The notes under the pieces were generated by a model. It saw nothing but the letters and a program-made list of their open reading frames with translations, was not told the origin of the DNA and ran no database searches. Below are positions 1 to 7,869 of a DNA stretch of 22,215 bases, piece by piece. Location of the stretch: positions 1 to 22,215 of IMG/VR virus record IMGVR_UViG_3300025425_000183; one strand, 5' to 3'. The DNA comes from a virus. Numbering within the stretch: position 1 is the stretch's first letter; each line of letters opens with the position of its first letter. Made by a program: the position numbers and the translations under genes.

Positions 1-1
1 C

Positions 2-541
2 TCTAAAGGTGTTGAAATTATCCCTGTTCATTATCAAAGACAGTTAGTAGAATGGCAAGACAGGGGAGCCAGTACTGGTGCTCCAGTTGCAATTCATAAC
101 GCTGAAAGTGATATCATGAGTAAAACAACTCGTGATAAATCTTATAAAGATAGATTACCTAATGGTAATTATATTGAAAACACAGCAAATCATTTTGTGC
201 TTATGTTAGGGGATTCGCCTACAACAGCATTGATTTCTATGAGAGCTACTCAATTAAAAATTAGTAGAAAATGGAACTCAATGATGATGGGGATTAAACT
301 ACAGGGTAAAAATGGTATGTTTACTCCGCCAACATATAGCCACATTTACAAACTAAAGACTGTTCAGATGTCAAATGACAAAGGAACATGGTTTGGATGG
401 GACGTATCACAAGTTGGTCCGGTATCAGATAAAGGTGTTTATGATATGGCTAAAAATTTCGCAGAGCGTGTAAGCGCTGGCGAGATTGCAGCTAAACCTG
501 AAAATCAAGAACAACCAAAAACTGAAAAAATAGTTTTATAA
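2..541 (+). CDS. Conserved phage protein, 5' end outside window
   Basis: The reading frame is open from base 2 without a stop, so the gene starts before the window; the ATG at 116 is internal. At least 179 residues are visible. The pattern (VIPVHYQR near the start, LPNGNYI, FVLM, LISM.ATQLKISRKWNSMM, KNGMFTPP, NDKGTWFGW, VGPVSDKGVYDMAKNF) resembles a family I have seen next to phage replication genes in tailed phages. No catalytic motif is apparent. Its position just upstream of the primase suggests a role in replication or ssDNA handling, but this is inference. The last residues are charged and low in complexity. Confidence 0.85.
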   Translation, partial: SKGVEIIPVHYQRQLVEWQDRGASTGAPVAIHNAESDIMSKTTRDKSYKDRLPNGNYIENTANHFVLMLGDSPTTALISMRATQLKISRKWNSMMMGIKLQGKNGMFTPPTYSHIYKLKTVQMSNDKGTWFGWDVSQVGPVSDKGVYDMAKNFAERVSAGEIAAKPENQEQPKTEKIVL

Positions 542-554
542 GTTCCTAGGGAAT

Positions 555-584
555 TGGGCGGGGAAGCGAGAGTGAATCCGCCCA
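555..584 (+). other. GC-rich hairpin between two genes
   Basis: TGGGCGG (555-561) and CCGCCCA (578-584) form a perfect 7-bp stem with a 16-nt loop, directly after the first gene and 11 nt before the primase ATG. The sequence after it is TAATAAAATT, not a T-run, so it is not a classic terminator. It may act as a processing or partial attenuation site, or affect primase translation; no clear Shine-Dalgarno is seen before the primase. Confidence 0.5.
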
Positions 585-594
585 TAATAAAATT

Positions 595-2067
595 ATGGAT
601 GAAATTAAAAATATAAATAACGGGCCAGTTACTTACGGGGACTGGTATGATCTTGGATATACTCTAGTGCCTTGTGAGGGAGGCAGGCCTAAAGTTAAAA
701 GTTGGAGTGATTCAGATTTTAAAATAACGAAAGAAGAATGGAAAAACAAATATTTAGATAAAGAAATAGGATTAAGATTAGATAACGTAGTTGATTTAGA
801 TCTTGATAACAGTCGTGCAAAAGTTTTTGCAAATAAATATTTATCAAATTGTGGTACTATATCCGGTAGAGAACATAACCCTGCAAGTCACTACTGGTTT
901 AAAGAAAGATTACCTGCACAGAAATTCTCATTACCAAAAGATCTCGAAAGATATGTTCAACATGCTGCACATGGGCAGTGTTTATGTGAAATAAGAAGTA
1001 CAGAAACATGTTATACAATTGTTCCAGGATCATTACACAGCAAACATAGAGAAATTGTAAGATGGGAAAAGTATACAGGCTTTAATAAATATGTAGGGGA
1101 TTTAAATAAAATTTTAAGAAAGATAGCTTTAGCTACTGCTTTATCAGTTTTATATGCACCTAAAGGTCAAAGAGATGAATATTGTACAGCTATCGCTGGA
1201 GTTTTAATTAAACAAACGGATTGGGACGATACTGAAATTAATGAATTTATTTATGACATTGCAGTAGAATCTAATGACGATGAATCTGAAAGTAGAAAAA
1301 ATAAAGGATCTACAACTAGAAAATCTAAAAAACCATTTGGCATGCCTAAACTTGCAGAAATAATTGAATGCAGGACTGAAAGTATTGCAACAATATTTAG
1401 TTGGATAGGTGTCCAAGATAAATCATTAGTACAAGTTAAACAGATAGCTGATGATTCTATGGGTGAAATTGTTGAGTATGGTGAAGACAGATATAAGATA
1501 GAAGTAACAGGAAAATTAGAAGGTGTAGTTTTTACTAAAACTATTACAGTCGATGGACCAACACTTATGAACCAGTTAAAGTTTTATGATGCGGTTGTAA
1601 TGCAAGCTCAAGTTTGGATTCCAAAAATGAAGTCTGCACAGTTTGAGGAGATCATGAGAATGAAATTTGAATCACGAACTAAATCAAAAAACTATGTGGC
1701 AGAAGCTGCAGAGTCTAATAAGATTAAGAAATATTTTGTTAATTATATTAAAATTAAAAAAGCATATACAACTAAAGCAGAATTATTTAATTATGGAAAC
1801 CCTTATTTTAATCCAATAAATAATGAATTAGAATTTAGTTTAAATGATTTTGAAGATTATTTAGAAGAACAAAGAGTGGTTTTCAAAAAACGAGTAGATC
1901 TTGTACTTTTAGTACAAGACGTATTAAAAGCTTATAAAAAGAATGGGTCCTATCAAAAAAAATCTTTAGTTTCTTGGGTAATAGAGAACCCTGAAATTGA
2001 AAGGGCAGATTTTGTGTTAGAAGGAACTAGCGAAGAAACGAAAGAGGTAAATTCTGAACAAGCCTAG
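595..2067 (+). CDS. Prim-pol type DNA primase (AEP superfamily)
   Basis: Protein of 490 residues. The N-terminal 160 residues match bifunctional primase/polymerase domains: VVDLDLDN (residues 65-72) gives the metal-binding DxD, SGREHN and HYWF follow, then CEIRST (131-136) and PGSLH (144-148), the S-x-H nucleotide-binding motif. It should make primers for phage replication. The remaining ~330 residues have no helicase Walker motif; the helicase is a separate gene immediately downstream and overlaps this one by about 14 nt. The C-terminal part may be a primase C-terminal or DNA-binding region. The start at 595 has no strong ribosome site; it is chosen as the first ATG after the 555-584 hairpin. 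Confidence 0.88.
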   Translation: MDEIKNINNGPVTYGDWYDLGYTLVPCEGGRPKVKSWSDSDFKITKEEWKNKYLDKEIGLRLDNVVDLDLDNSRAKVFANKYLSNCGTISGREHNPASHYWFKERLPAQKFSLPKDLERYVQHAAHGQCLCEIRSTETCYTIVPGSLHSKHREIVRWEKYTGFNKYVGDLNKILRKIALATALSVLYAPKGQRDEYCTAIAGVLIKQTDWDDTEINEFIYDIAVESNDDESESRKNKGSTTRKSKKPFGMPKLAEIIECRTESIATIFSWIGVQDKSLVQVKQIADDSMGEIVEYGEDRYKIEVTGKLEGVVFTKTITVDGPTLMNQLKFYDAVVMQAQVWIPKMKSAQFEEIMRMKFESRTKSKNYVAEAAESNKIKKYFVNYIKIKKAYTTKAELFNYGNPYFNPINNELEFSLNDFEDYLEEQRVVFKKRVDLVLLVQDVLKAYKKNGSYQKKSLVSWVIENPEIERADFVLEGTSEETKEVNSEQA

Positions 2068-3742
2068 ATTTATTGCAGGTCCTCCAGGTACCGGTAAAAC
2101 TCACAAATTTATTGTAAATACATATATGAAAGCTTTAGAAAAATATACTCCTGAAAAAATTATAATTCTATCTCACACTAACATAGCAGCTAATGAAATT
2201 AGAGACGCTATTTTTGATTTAAAAAATTTAAAAAATAAAGAAGGACATTATACATTTCCACAATTAAGAGGGGTTACTAAAAAAGCAATGAAGCATAGAG
2301 TATGTACCATTCATACTTATTGTAAAAGTAGATTATTAAAAAAAGAAATGTTTAATTTACACAACCATCAAGAATTAATAAAAAAAGATAGCCGCTTTAA
2401 TCGTCACAGGGAAGACGACATACAACGTAAACATAGATTTTATAAATACTTATCAGACGCTGATGGACATGGAAAAACTTTAGATAAGTACTGGATTAAA
2501 TGCGATCAAAAATCTTTTGAACCTTACGGTTTAAAATTAATTAAAGAATTACTTCCACTTTATGAAAAATATAAAAAGGATAACAATCTTTGTGATTTTT
2601 CTGATATGATAAATAATTTTACACGTCAAACGTATAATGAAAAAACTAAACAATTGGAAGACGATGTAAAAGATCCAGATATAGACATGTTAATTATAGA
2701 TGAATGTCAGGATTGTAATGTACCTCAAAGAAAAGCTATTGATAAAATGGCAAGAAACGTAAAAGAGGGTCATTACTATTTAGTTGGAGATGCAGATCAA
2801 ACTTTATTTGAGTACTCGGGGTCAGATGCAAAATATTTTCACAACTTAGCTGCAAATCCTTATGATGAATTAAAAGAAGGTAGTAGATGTGGTGAAGCTA
2901 TCAATACATATTGTAAATCAATCATACACGATGTTTGGGAGCATTATAAGTCTCATAGAGTGTGGACTCCAGCAAAGTATCAAGAAAAACATAAAAAGGG
3001 CCATATAGGGGAAGTCATTAAAGGAACAGGTTATTATTTACCAGATTTAAAACCATCGGGACATTTAAAAAAGCTTTTAGATAAAATCAACAATACTGAG
3101 GAAACATTTTTATTTACTTATAGAGGAACTCCAAGCGATGTACGTTGTACAGATTTTCTTATGGCACAGGGTATAGAATTTGCTCCAGTAAGTAAGCCTC
3201 CATTTGTAATTAAAAAAGAATTAAGAGCTCATAAATTATGGCCAGAATTTATTAAAGGTACTCCAATGGATCTTACTCAGATAAAACATTTTTGTGAATA
3301 TTTAAGTAAAGATTTGATTGTCGGAGATAAATCTAAAGCAACAGAAACTATTAAAAAATGGATTAAAAAAGATTACACTGTGGATTATTTAATAGATAAT
3401 AAATTATTAAAATCTACTTGTAAGGGACATAAAGATTTTGATCTTATAAGAGCACCGGTTAACAGACATAAAGAACGAATGGGATATATAAAAAGAGTTT
3501 TACATAAAGGTTTTGATTTTGATAAAAAAGTTAGAGTAGAATATGCAAATATCCATACTGTTAAAGGTCTAACTTATGACAATGTTGTTGTTGACGAAAC
3601 TATCGTTAATAAAGATCCTTACTTCACTTCAAGAAGATTACAATACACTGCATACAGCAGAGGAATTTTTGACTATTGGAGATTAGCAAAAATGCCCGGA
3701 AAAAAATACTTTACAATAGGAGAAAAAAATGAGTGCTTATAA
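2054..3742 (+). CDS. SF1A (UvrD/PcrA-like) DNA helicase with non-ATG start
   Basis: The frame is open from 2051 (stop TAA at 2048-2050). The first ATG is at 2126, but the Walker A box GPPGTGKT is encoded before it at 2078-2101, so starting at 2126 would remove an essential motif. GAGG at 2044-2047 lies 6 nt before CTG 2054 and 3 nt before ATT 2051; CTG 2054 is preferred, giving 562 residues. Other SF1 motifs: Ia (LSHTNIAA), Ib (TIHTYC), II (DECQD, about 216-220), III (GDADQTLFEYSG, from about 245), V (NIHTVKGLTYD) and VI (YTAYSRG, about 531). It should unwind the phage replication fork or act in repair. Alternative: a +1 frameshift fusing it to the primase. Confidence 0.88.
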   Translation: MNKPRFIAGPPGTGKTHKFIVNTYMKALEKYTPEKIIILSHTNIAANEIRDAIFDLKNLKNKEGHYTFPQLRGVTKKAMKHRVCTIHTYCKSRLLKKEMFNLHNHQELIKKDSRFNRHREDDIQRKHRFYKYLSDADGHGKTLDKYWIKCDQKSFEPYGLKLIKELLPLYEKYKKDNNLCDFSDMINNFTRQTYNEKTKQLEDDVKDPDIDMLIIDECQDCNVPQRKAIDKMARNVKEGHYYLVGDADQTLFEYSGSDAKYFHNLAANPYDELKEGSRCGEAINTYCKSIIHDVWEHYKSHRVWTPAKYQEKHKKGHIGEVIKGTGYYLPDLKPSGHLKKLLDKINNTEETFLFTYRGTPSDVRCTDFLMAQGIEFAPVSKPPFVIKKELRAHKLWPEFIKGTPMDLTQIKHFCEYLSKDLIVGDKSKATETIKKWIKKDYTVDYLIDNKLLKSTCKGHKDFDLIRAPVNRHKERMGYIKRVLHKGFDFDKKVRVEYANIHTVKGLTYDNVVVDETIVNKDPYFTSRRLQYTAYSRGIFDYWRLAKMPGKKYFTIGEKNECL

Positions 3743-3935
3743 AAAACAAGTAGGAGGATCACATTATAAAGATATGGCGATTCAACCAGCAGATTTTATT
3801 AATAAAAACAAATTACTTTTTGCAGAAGGAAACGCAATTAAATATATTTGTAGACATCAGTCGAAAGGTGAATTACAAGACATAGAGAAAGCTATTCACT
3901 ATTTAGAAATGATAATAGAAAGGGATTATAAATAA
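3729..3935 (+). CDS. DUF3310-type small phage protein
   Basis: Protein of 68 residues. The pattern QVGGSHYKDMAIQPADFI, then NAIKYICRH, then KGELQDIEKAIHYLE is the signature of the phage DUF3310 (SaV-like) family, which also appears in the nucleotide kinase gp1.7 of T7-like phages. The family's own biochemical role is not firmly known; a link to nucleotide metabolism fits the location between helicase and DNA polymerase. The start overlaps the helicase end by 14 nt, and the stop overlaps the polymerase start by one base (TAATG), indicating translational coupling. Confidence 0.85.
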   Translation: MSAYKKQVGGSHYKDMAIQPADFINKNKLLFAEGNAIKYICRHQSKGELQDIEKAIHYLEMIIERDYK

Positions 3936-6031
3936 TGTGTGACGTTCCACAACTCAGTGAGTTAAATTTAGAAGGTATAGATACTGTTGCAATTGACTTA
4001 GAAACTTACGATCCTAATTTAAAAACAAAAGGATTAGGTGCTGTAAGAAAAGATGGTTTTGTTACCGGTATAGCTATAGCTACCAAGAATCAAACTTTCT
4101 ATTTCCCTATTGCTCACCACATGACCGAGAATTTAAATACTAAGGAAACTTGGGCTTATTTAAATGAAAAAATATTTCAAAACAAAAATATACGTAAGGT
4201 ATTTCATAATGCTATGTATGACGTATGTTGGATTAGATCAGCAACTGGAGATATGCCTCAAGGAGAATTGTTAGATACCATGATTGCAGCGTCAGTTATT
4301 GATGAAACAAGAATGAGATATTCTTTAGATTCGATCAGTAAAGATTATTTAAATGAAACTAAATACAAATATGATTTAGCTGAAAAAGTTTTAGAGTGGT
4401 CTAATGGAATGATAAAAGACCCTATGACTAGTATGCATAAATTACCATACCATTTAGTAAAAGATTATGCAGAGCAAGATACTAATTTAACTTTGAAATT
4501 ATGGGAACTGTTTGAAAAAAAATATCTGGACGCGGTATTATACACAAAAACTAATCCAGATGGAAGTAAAGAATACAAAACATGTAGAAAGATATTTGAA
4601 TTAGAAACTAAATTATTTCCTTGTTTGGTTGACATGAAGTTTAAAGGCGTTAAGATAGATGTCGAAAAAGCTAAGACACTTGGAGAACTTCTAGAAAAAC
4701 GTAGAGATAATTTATTAAAGATTATTAAAAAACATACTAACGTTGATGTAGAGATATGGGCCGCTTCTTCTATTAAAGCTTTGTTAGAGCATGAGAAAAT
4801 TACCGACTATGAAAAAACAAAAGATAGAAAGAAAAAACTAAAAGGTAAAGATGGTAAAGTTCTTCTTGATGAAAAAGGTGAACCTAAAATAGAATTAGTT
4901 CCATCTACTACTCCTAAACTTCCTAAAGATTATTTAAAGACGCATAAGAATCGTTTCTTAAGAATGATTGTAAAAGCTAGAGAGTGTGACAAAGCTAAAG
5001 GTACTTTTGTTGAAGGGCTACTAAGTTTTGTACACGAAGGAAGAATACACGCAGACATTAATCAGATTAGATCAGATCAAGGCGGAACGGTTACTGGAAG
5101 GTTCTCAATGTCTAATCCTAACTTACAACAAATTCCATCTAAAGGAATTATCGGTAAAAAGATGAGAGAACTTTTTGTACCTGATGAAGGTTGCGTATGG
5201 GGATCATTCGATTACAGTCAACAGGAACCACGGATTGTGGTCCACTACGCTTTAACTTTATATCCTTATAAGAATCCTGATATTGAGATGCCTAATAATT
5301 TAAGAGAAAGTTTAGAACAAATTGAAGAGTCTTATAAAAGTGGATTCGATGTAGACTTTCATCAAGTTGTTGCAGACATGGCTCACATATCACGGACCAT
5401 GGCCAAAACAATTAACCTGGGACTCTTCTATGGTATGGGTAAAATAAAATTAGCCAGTGAATTAAATTTAACTAAAGCTCAAGCTAGTGTTTTGTTTAAT
5501 ACTTATCATGAGAAAGCTCCGTTTGTTAAGAAATTATCTCAGGATTTGATTGAGTTTGCAGAAGATAATAAACTATTATTTACATTGGGAGATAGATTTT
5601 GTAGATTTAATAAATGGGAAACTAAAGACAGATCATGGAATAATGCAATTAATAGATATGAACCTGTCCCTATATTAACAGAAGAGAATGCAAAGATAGC
5701 TTTTAAAGCTGAGTTATTAGATAAATATAAAGATCACATAGCTGATAATTATATGGGTGACTTTACTAAACATTATAAACCTGCATTTACTTACAAAGCT
5801 TTGAATAGGTTAATTCAAGGTTCCGCAGCCGACATGACTAAGAAAGCTATGGTCGACTTATATGAGCAAGGAATTTTACCGCAGATACAGATACACGATG
5901 AGTTGTGTCTGTCTATTGATAGCGAAGAGACTGCTAAAATAGTAAAAGAAACTATGGAAAATGCTGTTCTTCTTAAAGTGCCTAACAAAGTAAATTACAA
6001 AAAAGGTAAAAACTGGGGTTCAATAAAGTAA
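3935..6031 (+). CDS. Family A DNA polymerase with 3'-5' exonuclease (Leu762 type)
   Basis: Protein of 698 residues, similar in length to T7 DNA polymerase. Exonuclease motifs are intact: Exo I DLET (D21, E23), Exo II HNAMYD (91-96), Exo III YAEQD (178-182). Polymerase motif A is FDYSQQEPR (D426, E431, R433), motif B is RTMAKTINLGLFYG (R487, K491, Y499), motif C is HDE (654-656). In motif B the residue equivalent to E. coli Phe762 is Leu495. A lysine-rich stretch near residues 290-320 looks like a linker or insertion. It replicates the phage genome with proofreading and is coupled to the DUF3310 gene by TAATG. No phage thioredoxin-like partner is seen. Confidence 0.96.
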   Translation: MCDVPQLSELNLEGIDTVAIDLETYDPNLKTKGLGAVRKDGFVTGIAIATKNQTFYFPIAHHMTENLNTKETWAYLNEKIFQNKNIRKVFHNAMYDVCWIRSATGDMPQGELLDTMIAASVIDETRMRYSLDSISKDYLNETKYKYDLAEKVLEWSNGMIKDPMTSMHKLPYHLVKDYAEQDTNLTLKLWELFEKKYLDAVLYTKTNPDGSKEYKTCRKIFELETKLFPCLVDMKFKGVKIDVEKAKTLGELLEKRRDNLLKIIKKHTNVDVEIWAASSIKALLEHEKITDYEKTKDRKKKLKGKDGKVLLDEKGEPKIELVPSTTPKLPKDYLKTHKNRFLRMIVKARECDKAKGTFVEGLLSFVHEGRIHADINQIRSDQGGTVTGRFSMSNPNLQQIPSKGIIGKKMRELFVPDEGCVWGSFDYSQQEPRIVVHYALTLYPYKNPDIEMPNNLRESLEQIEESYKSGFDVDFHQVVADMAHISRTMAKTINLGLFYGMGKIKLASELNLTKAQASVLFNTYHEKAPFVKKLSQDLIEFAEDNKLLFTLGDRFCRFNKWETKDRSWNNAINRYEPVPILTEENAKIAFKAELLDKYKDHIADNYMGDFTKHYKPAFTYKALNRLIQGSAADMTKKAMVDLYEQGILPQIQIHDELCLSIDSEETAKIVKETMENAVLLKVPNKVNYKKGKNWGSIK

Positions 6032-6055
6032 ATTTATGTTATAGTAGCTTAAATT

Positions 6056-6715
6056 ATGGCTTACTTAAATGCAAATATTCCTGTACAATACTCACAAATA
6101 AAAAGGGAGTATTTATATGATCTTAAAAAACATCATGGCGAAGTTGAAGACTGTATCATCTTCGGTATTACATCACTTACAGGTCGTTCGATCTTATTCC
6201 ATGCCATCATGGAAAACGGTGCAGTCTTTTATCGTTTACCCATATCGGCTTTTATTCAACGTGGTTTTCAACCGGAAGCTGTTCCATTACAGAGACTTGA
6301 TGAACTACAATTGTGGAATAGTTTTTCTTATTACCCTGCTATTACTAGTTGGGATATTTTAACAGCCGCATCCGGCAAATACATTGGTAAAGACAAGAAA
6401 TGGTATCACGGTAAATATTTATTTACAGTTGACTGGGGACACCCAGATGCTAATATACTAAATTCTGATCATTCAGAAATTCCGCACGAACATAAGTGCG
6501 CACACATAATTGCGTTAGACAACGGCAACTATGCAGCACAACCTAATAACAGATGTATATGGGACCTACCTTCTTTCACTGTGAAAGATAGTATTCCTGA
6601 CTGGAAGGTACAAAATAATAACTGGAACGTAGAAGATACGGGCCAATGGAAGACTGAAGACACCGACAATTTCTTTTATGAAATCGAGGAAAAAACACAT
6701 GGAAAAAAAGATTAA
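6056..6715 (+). CDS. Hypothetical phage protein, 219 residues
   Basis: I do not recognise a named domain. The middle part is rich in aromatic residues and histidines (KWYHGKYLFTVDWGHPDAN, IPHEHKCAHIIALDNGNYAAQPNNRCIWD), which looks like a compact soluble beta-rich protein. A W-rich acidic tail (about 185-215) follows. It starts 24 nt after the polymerase stop with no strong ribosome site; TATAGT at 6040-6045 could be a weak -10, but no good -35 is seen. The protein should be cytoplasmic, since no signal peptide or membrane helix is visible. Position suggests expression with the replication genes. Confidence 0.85.
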   Translation: MAYLNANIPVQYSQIKREYLYDLKKHHGEVEDCIIFGITSLTGRSILFHAIMENGAVFYRLPISAFIQRGFQPEAVPLQRLDELQLWNSFSYYPAITSWDILTAASGKYIGKDKKWYHGKYLFTVDWGHPDANILNSDHSEIPHEHKCAHIIALDNGNYAAQPNNRCIWDLPSFTVKDSIPDWKVQNNNWNVEDTGQWKTEDTDNFFYEIEEKTHGKKD

Positions 6716-6854
6716 AAATGAATGTAAAAAATGTGGTCATGCGTGTCATTGCGTGGATGATTTCCACACCGATCCTTACGGTATTTGTCCTTGTGATACT
6801 TGTGTTTGTGATGACCCTAAAAATTCTGGAGAGGAGTGCCTGTCATGTCAATAG
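6699..6854 (+). CDS. Very cysteine-rich 51-residue zinc-binding protein
   Basis: Ten of 51 residues are Cys, at 9, 12, 16, 18, 30, 32, 35, 37, 47 and 50 (CxxCxxxCxC, CxCxxCxC, CxxC). Such spacing is typical of zinc clusters or Fe-S binding. GAGGA at 6685-6689 provides a ribosome site about 9 nt before ATG 6699. It overlaps the previous gene by 17 nt and the next by 10 nt. The frame at 6718-6930 over the same bases gives a hydrophobic product but lacks this support, so I reject it. Function is unknown; a nucleic-acid-binding or host-interaction adaptor is possible. Confidence 0.75.
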   Translation: MEKKIKNECKKCGHACHCVDDFHTDPYGICPCDTCVCDDPKNSGEECLSCQ

Positions 6855-7195
6855 CGGATCTATTAAAAAAGAACTTTGTATTGATCCCAGTGATAGCCTC
6901 AATTTTAGTTGGAACCTTTACGGGCGTTAAGTATATCGTAAGTCTTACAGAGACTATTAATAAAAACCAAGCTGCAATTACAATAATCAACGAGAAAGAT
7001 TTAAAAAATCAAATTGGATACATAGCTAGAATACAAGAAAATCAAAGCCATTTATTATTAAATATAGAAAAAAACAAAGGTAATACAATTGTTACAAACG
7101 ATAAACTTAAAACAATGGAAGAAAAAATAAAACAAATGGAAACAGATTTTAAAAGTTTTTTAATTATGCGTAGTACATTGTCTCAAGGTAATTAA
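6845..7195 (+). CDS. Membrane-anchored coiled-coil protein (i-spanin-like)
   Basis: Starting at ATG 6845, with GGAGAGGAG at 6828-6836 as ribosome site, the protein has 116 residues (a GTG at 6836 is less likely because it overlaps that site). Residues about 11-33 form one membrane helix preceded by two lysines, so the C-terminus should face the periplasm. The rest is charged and heptad-like (NKNQAAITIINEKDLKNQI, NDKLKTMEEKIKQMETDF). This layout fits an inner-membrane spanin or a generic phage membrane coiled coil. A second protein of the same design lies at 7866. Confidence 0.78.
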   Translation: MSIADLLKKNFVLIPVIASILVGTFTGVKYIVSLTETINKNQAAITIINEKDLKNQIGYIARIQENQSHLLLNIEKNKGNTIVTNDKLKTMEEKIKQMETDFKSFLIMRSTLSQGN

Positions 7196-7196
7196 T

Positions 7197-7298
7197 ATGG
7201 AGTGTGCCTTTATGGAACCAGATATGAATTACAAATTTACTACTATATTAATCGTGGCTATTTGTATCCTAGCTTTATTTGGAGGCCCACCAAGATGA
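7197..7298 (+). CDS. 33-residue single-helix membrane peptide
   Basis: The ORF runs from ATG 7197, directly after the previous stop, to TGA 7296-7298. It encodes an acidic N-terminus (MECAFMEPDM), one helix of about 17 hydrophobic residues (TTILIVAICILALFG) and a short GPPR tail. The stop shares ATGA with the next start. A competing frame from 7202 would give a 101-residue protein without a good start; the coupling and GGAGG inside this gene favour two separate genes. It could be a small holin-like or membrane-modulating peptide; that is inference. Confidence 0.65.
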   Translation: MECAFMEPDMNYKFTTILIVAICILALFGGPPR

Positions 7299-7507
7299 AA
7301 TTTACTTTAGTAATATTTTTATGTTCTTTTATTAATAACAAATGCCTACCTCCAGTAGAAATTAAACAACCTTATAATTCATGGAAAGAATGTACTATTG
7401 CTGCATACGAATTATCTAAAGAACTAATACTTGCACAAGAAGAAAAGTTTGTTAATAATAGTAAATTATCTACTAAATTTACATGTACAGAGATAGCATT
7501 AATATGA
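7295..7507 (+). CDS. Small exported protein with N-terminal signal
   Basis: GGAGG at 7281-7285 lies 9 nt before ATG 7295. The 70-residue product starts MKFTLVIFLCSF, a short hydrophobic signal or anchor, followed by a soluble part with Cys residues near 10, 18, 33 and 64 (NKC, WKEC, FTC) that could form disulfides outside the cytoplasm. I chose 7295 rather than 7202 because the N-terminal part of the longer frame covers the 7197-7298 gene. It overlaps both neighbours by ATGA. No known family is recognised. Confidence 0.72.
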   Translation: MKFTLVIFLCSFINNKCLPPVEIKQPYNSWKECTIAAYELSKELILAQEEKFVNNSKLSTKFTCTEIALI

Positions 7508-7632
7508 AATATTTAATTATACTTATTTTAATAACGGGGTGTGTAAAAAGTGAATATGGTTTTGAACCTGCTCCTCCTGGCTTAACAGCTACGATAGTAG
7601 AACAGCTAATGAAAATAGAATATGATCGATAG
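7504..7632 (+). CDS. 42-residue lipoprotein (o-spanin-like)
   Basis: The sequence MKYLIILILITGC has a lysine, a hydrophobic core and a lipobox I-T-G-C, with Cys13 as the lipidation site; the mature part would be 30 residues. It contains PAPPG, a proline-rich patch as in outer-membrane spanins such as Rz1. It overlaps the previous gene by ATGA and the next by 11 nt. Together with nearby single-helix coiled-coil proteins (6845, 7866) it could form an i-spanin/o-spanin pair for outer-membrane disruption at lysis. The lipobox is seen; the spanin role is inference. Confidence 0.72.
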   Translation: MKYLIILILITGCVKSEYGFEPAPPGLTATIVEQLMKIEYDR

Positions 7633-7720
7633 ATTTTGTTACAGATTCTTTGCGAAGATAGATGATATTTGTGATTGGATCGCTAAATTATTTGAACCTA
7701 AACCAAGGAAAAAGAAATGA
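7622..7720 (+). CDS. 32-residue peptide, paralog of the peptide at 10906
   Basis: Encodes MIDRFCYRFFAKIDDICDW, then a basic end (PKPRKKK). The N-terminus matches that of the 44-residue ORF at 10906 (MIDFFVYKCLEKINDI) in pattern MID.F.Y+...KI.DI, which supports both as real. It is probably an amphipathic helix with aromatic face and basic tail, perhaps associated with the membrane. It overlaps the lipoprotein end and shares ATGA with the next gene. Confidence 0.6.
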   Translation: MIDRFCYRFFAKIDDICDWIAKLFEPKPRKKK

Positions 7721-7869
7721 ATAATGACACATACGAGGAATTTGTTAAAGAGTTTCCAGGGGTAGATGAAAAACATTACATTGTAATTTGTGGAGAGGCG
7801 GGTAAATTTAACAAACTTGGGACTACTGTTCAAGAATATTACAGAGAATTATTAAAACAAAAAAAATGA
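7717..7869 (+). CDS. 50-residue unknown protein
   Basis: Starts at ATG 7717 within ATGA of the previous stop and ends at 7869, again sharing ATGA with the next gene. The sequence has an acidic first half (NNDTYEEFVKEFPGVDEKHY), a short hydrophobic strand (IVICGE) and a basic C-terminus. Placement in an unbroken chain of coupled genes is the main support. No family recognised. Confidence 0.6.
   Translation: MNNDTYEEFVKEFPGVDEKHYIVICGEAGKFNKLGTTVQEYYRELLKQKK

Noticed and set aside
803-1416. Small frames inside the primase gene (803-994 +, 1204-1416 -)
   Set aside because: Complete overlap with a gene carrying clear prim-pol motifs; no start signals.
2126-3742. Helicase starting at ATG 2126
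   Set aside because: This would exclude the Walker A motif encoded at 2078-2101.
6718-6930. 70-residue hydrophobic frame starting MNVKNVVMRVIAW
   Set aside because: It covers the better supported cysteine-rich gene 6699-6854 and the start of the gene at 6845, both with ribosome sites and overlaps typical of this phage.
7202-7507. A single 101-residue gene from ATG 7202
   Set aside because: The first 31 residues overlie a coupled 33-residue membrane ORF, while ATG 7295 has GGAGG and ATGA coupling.
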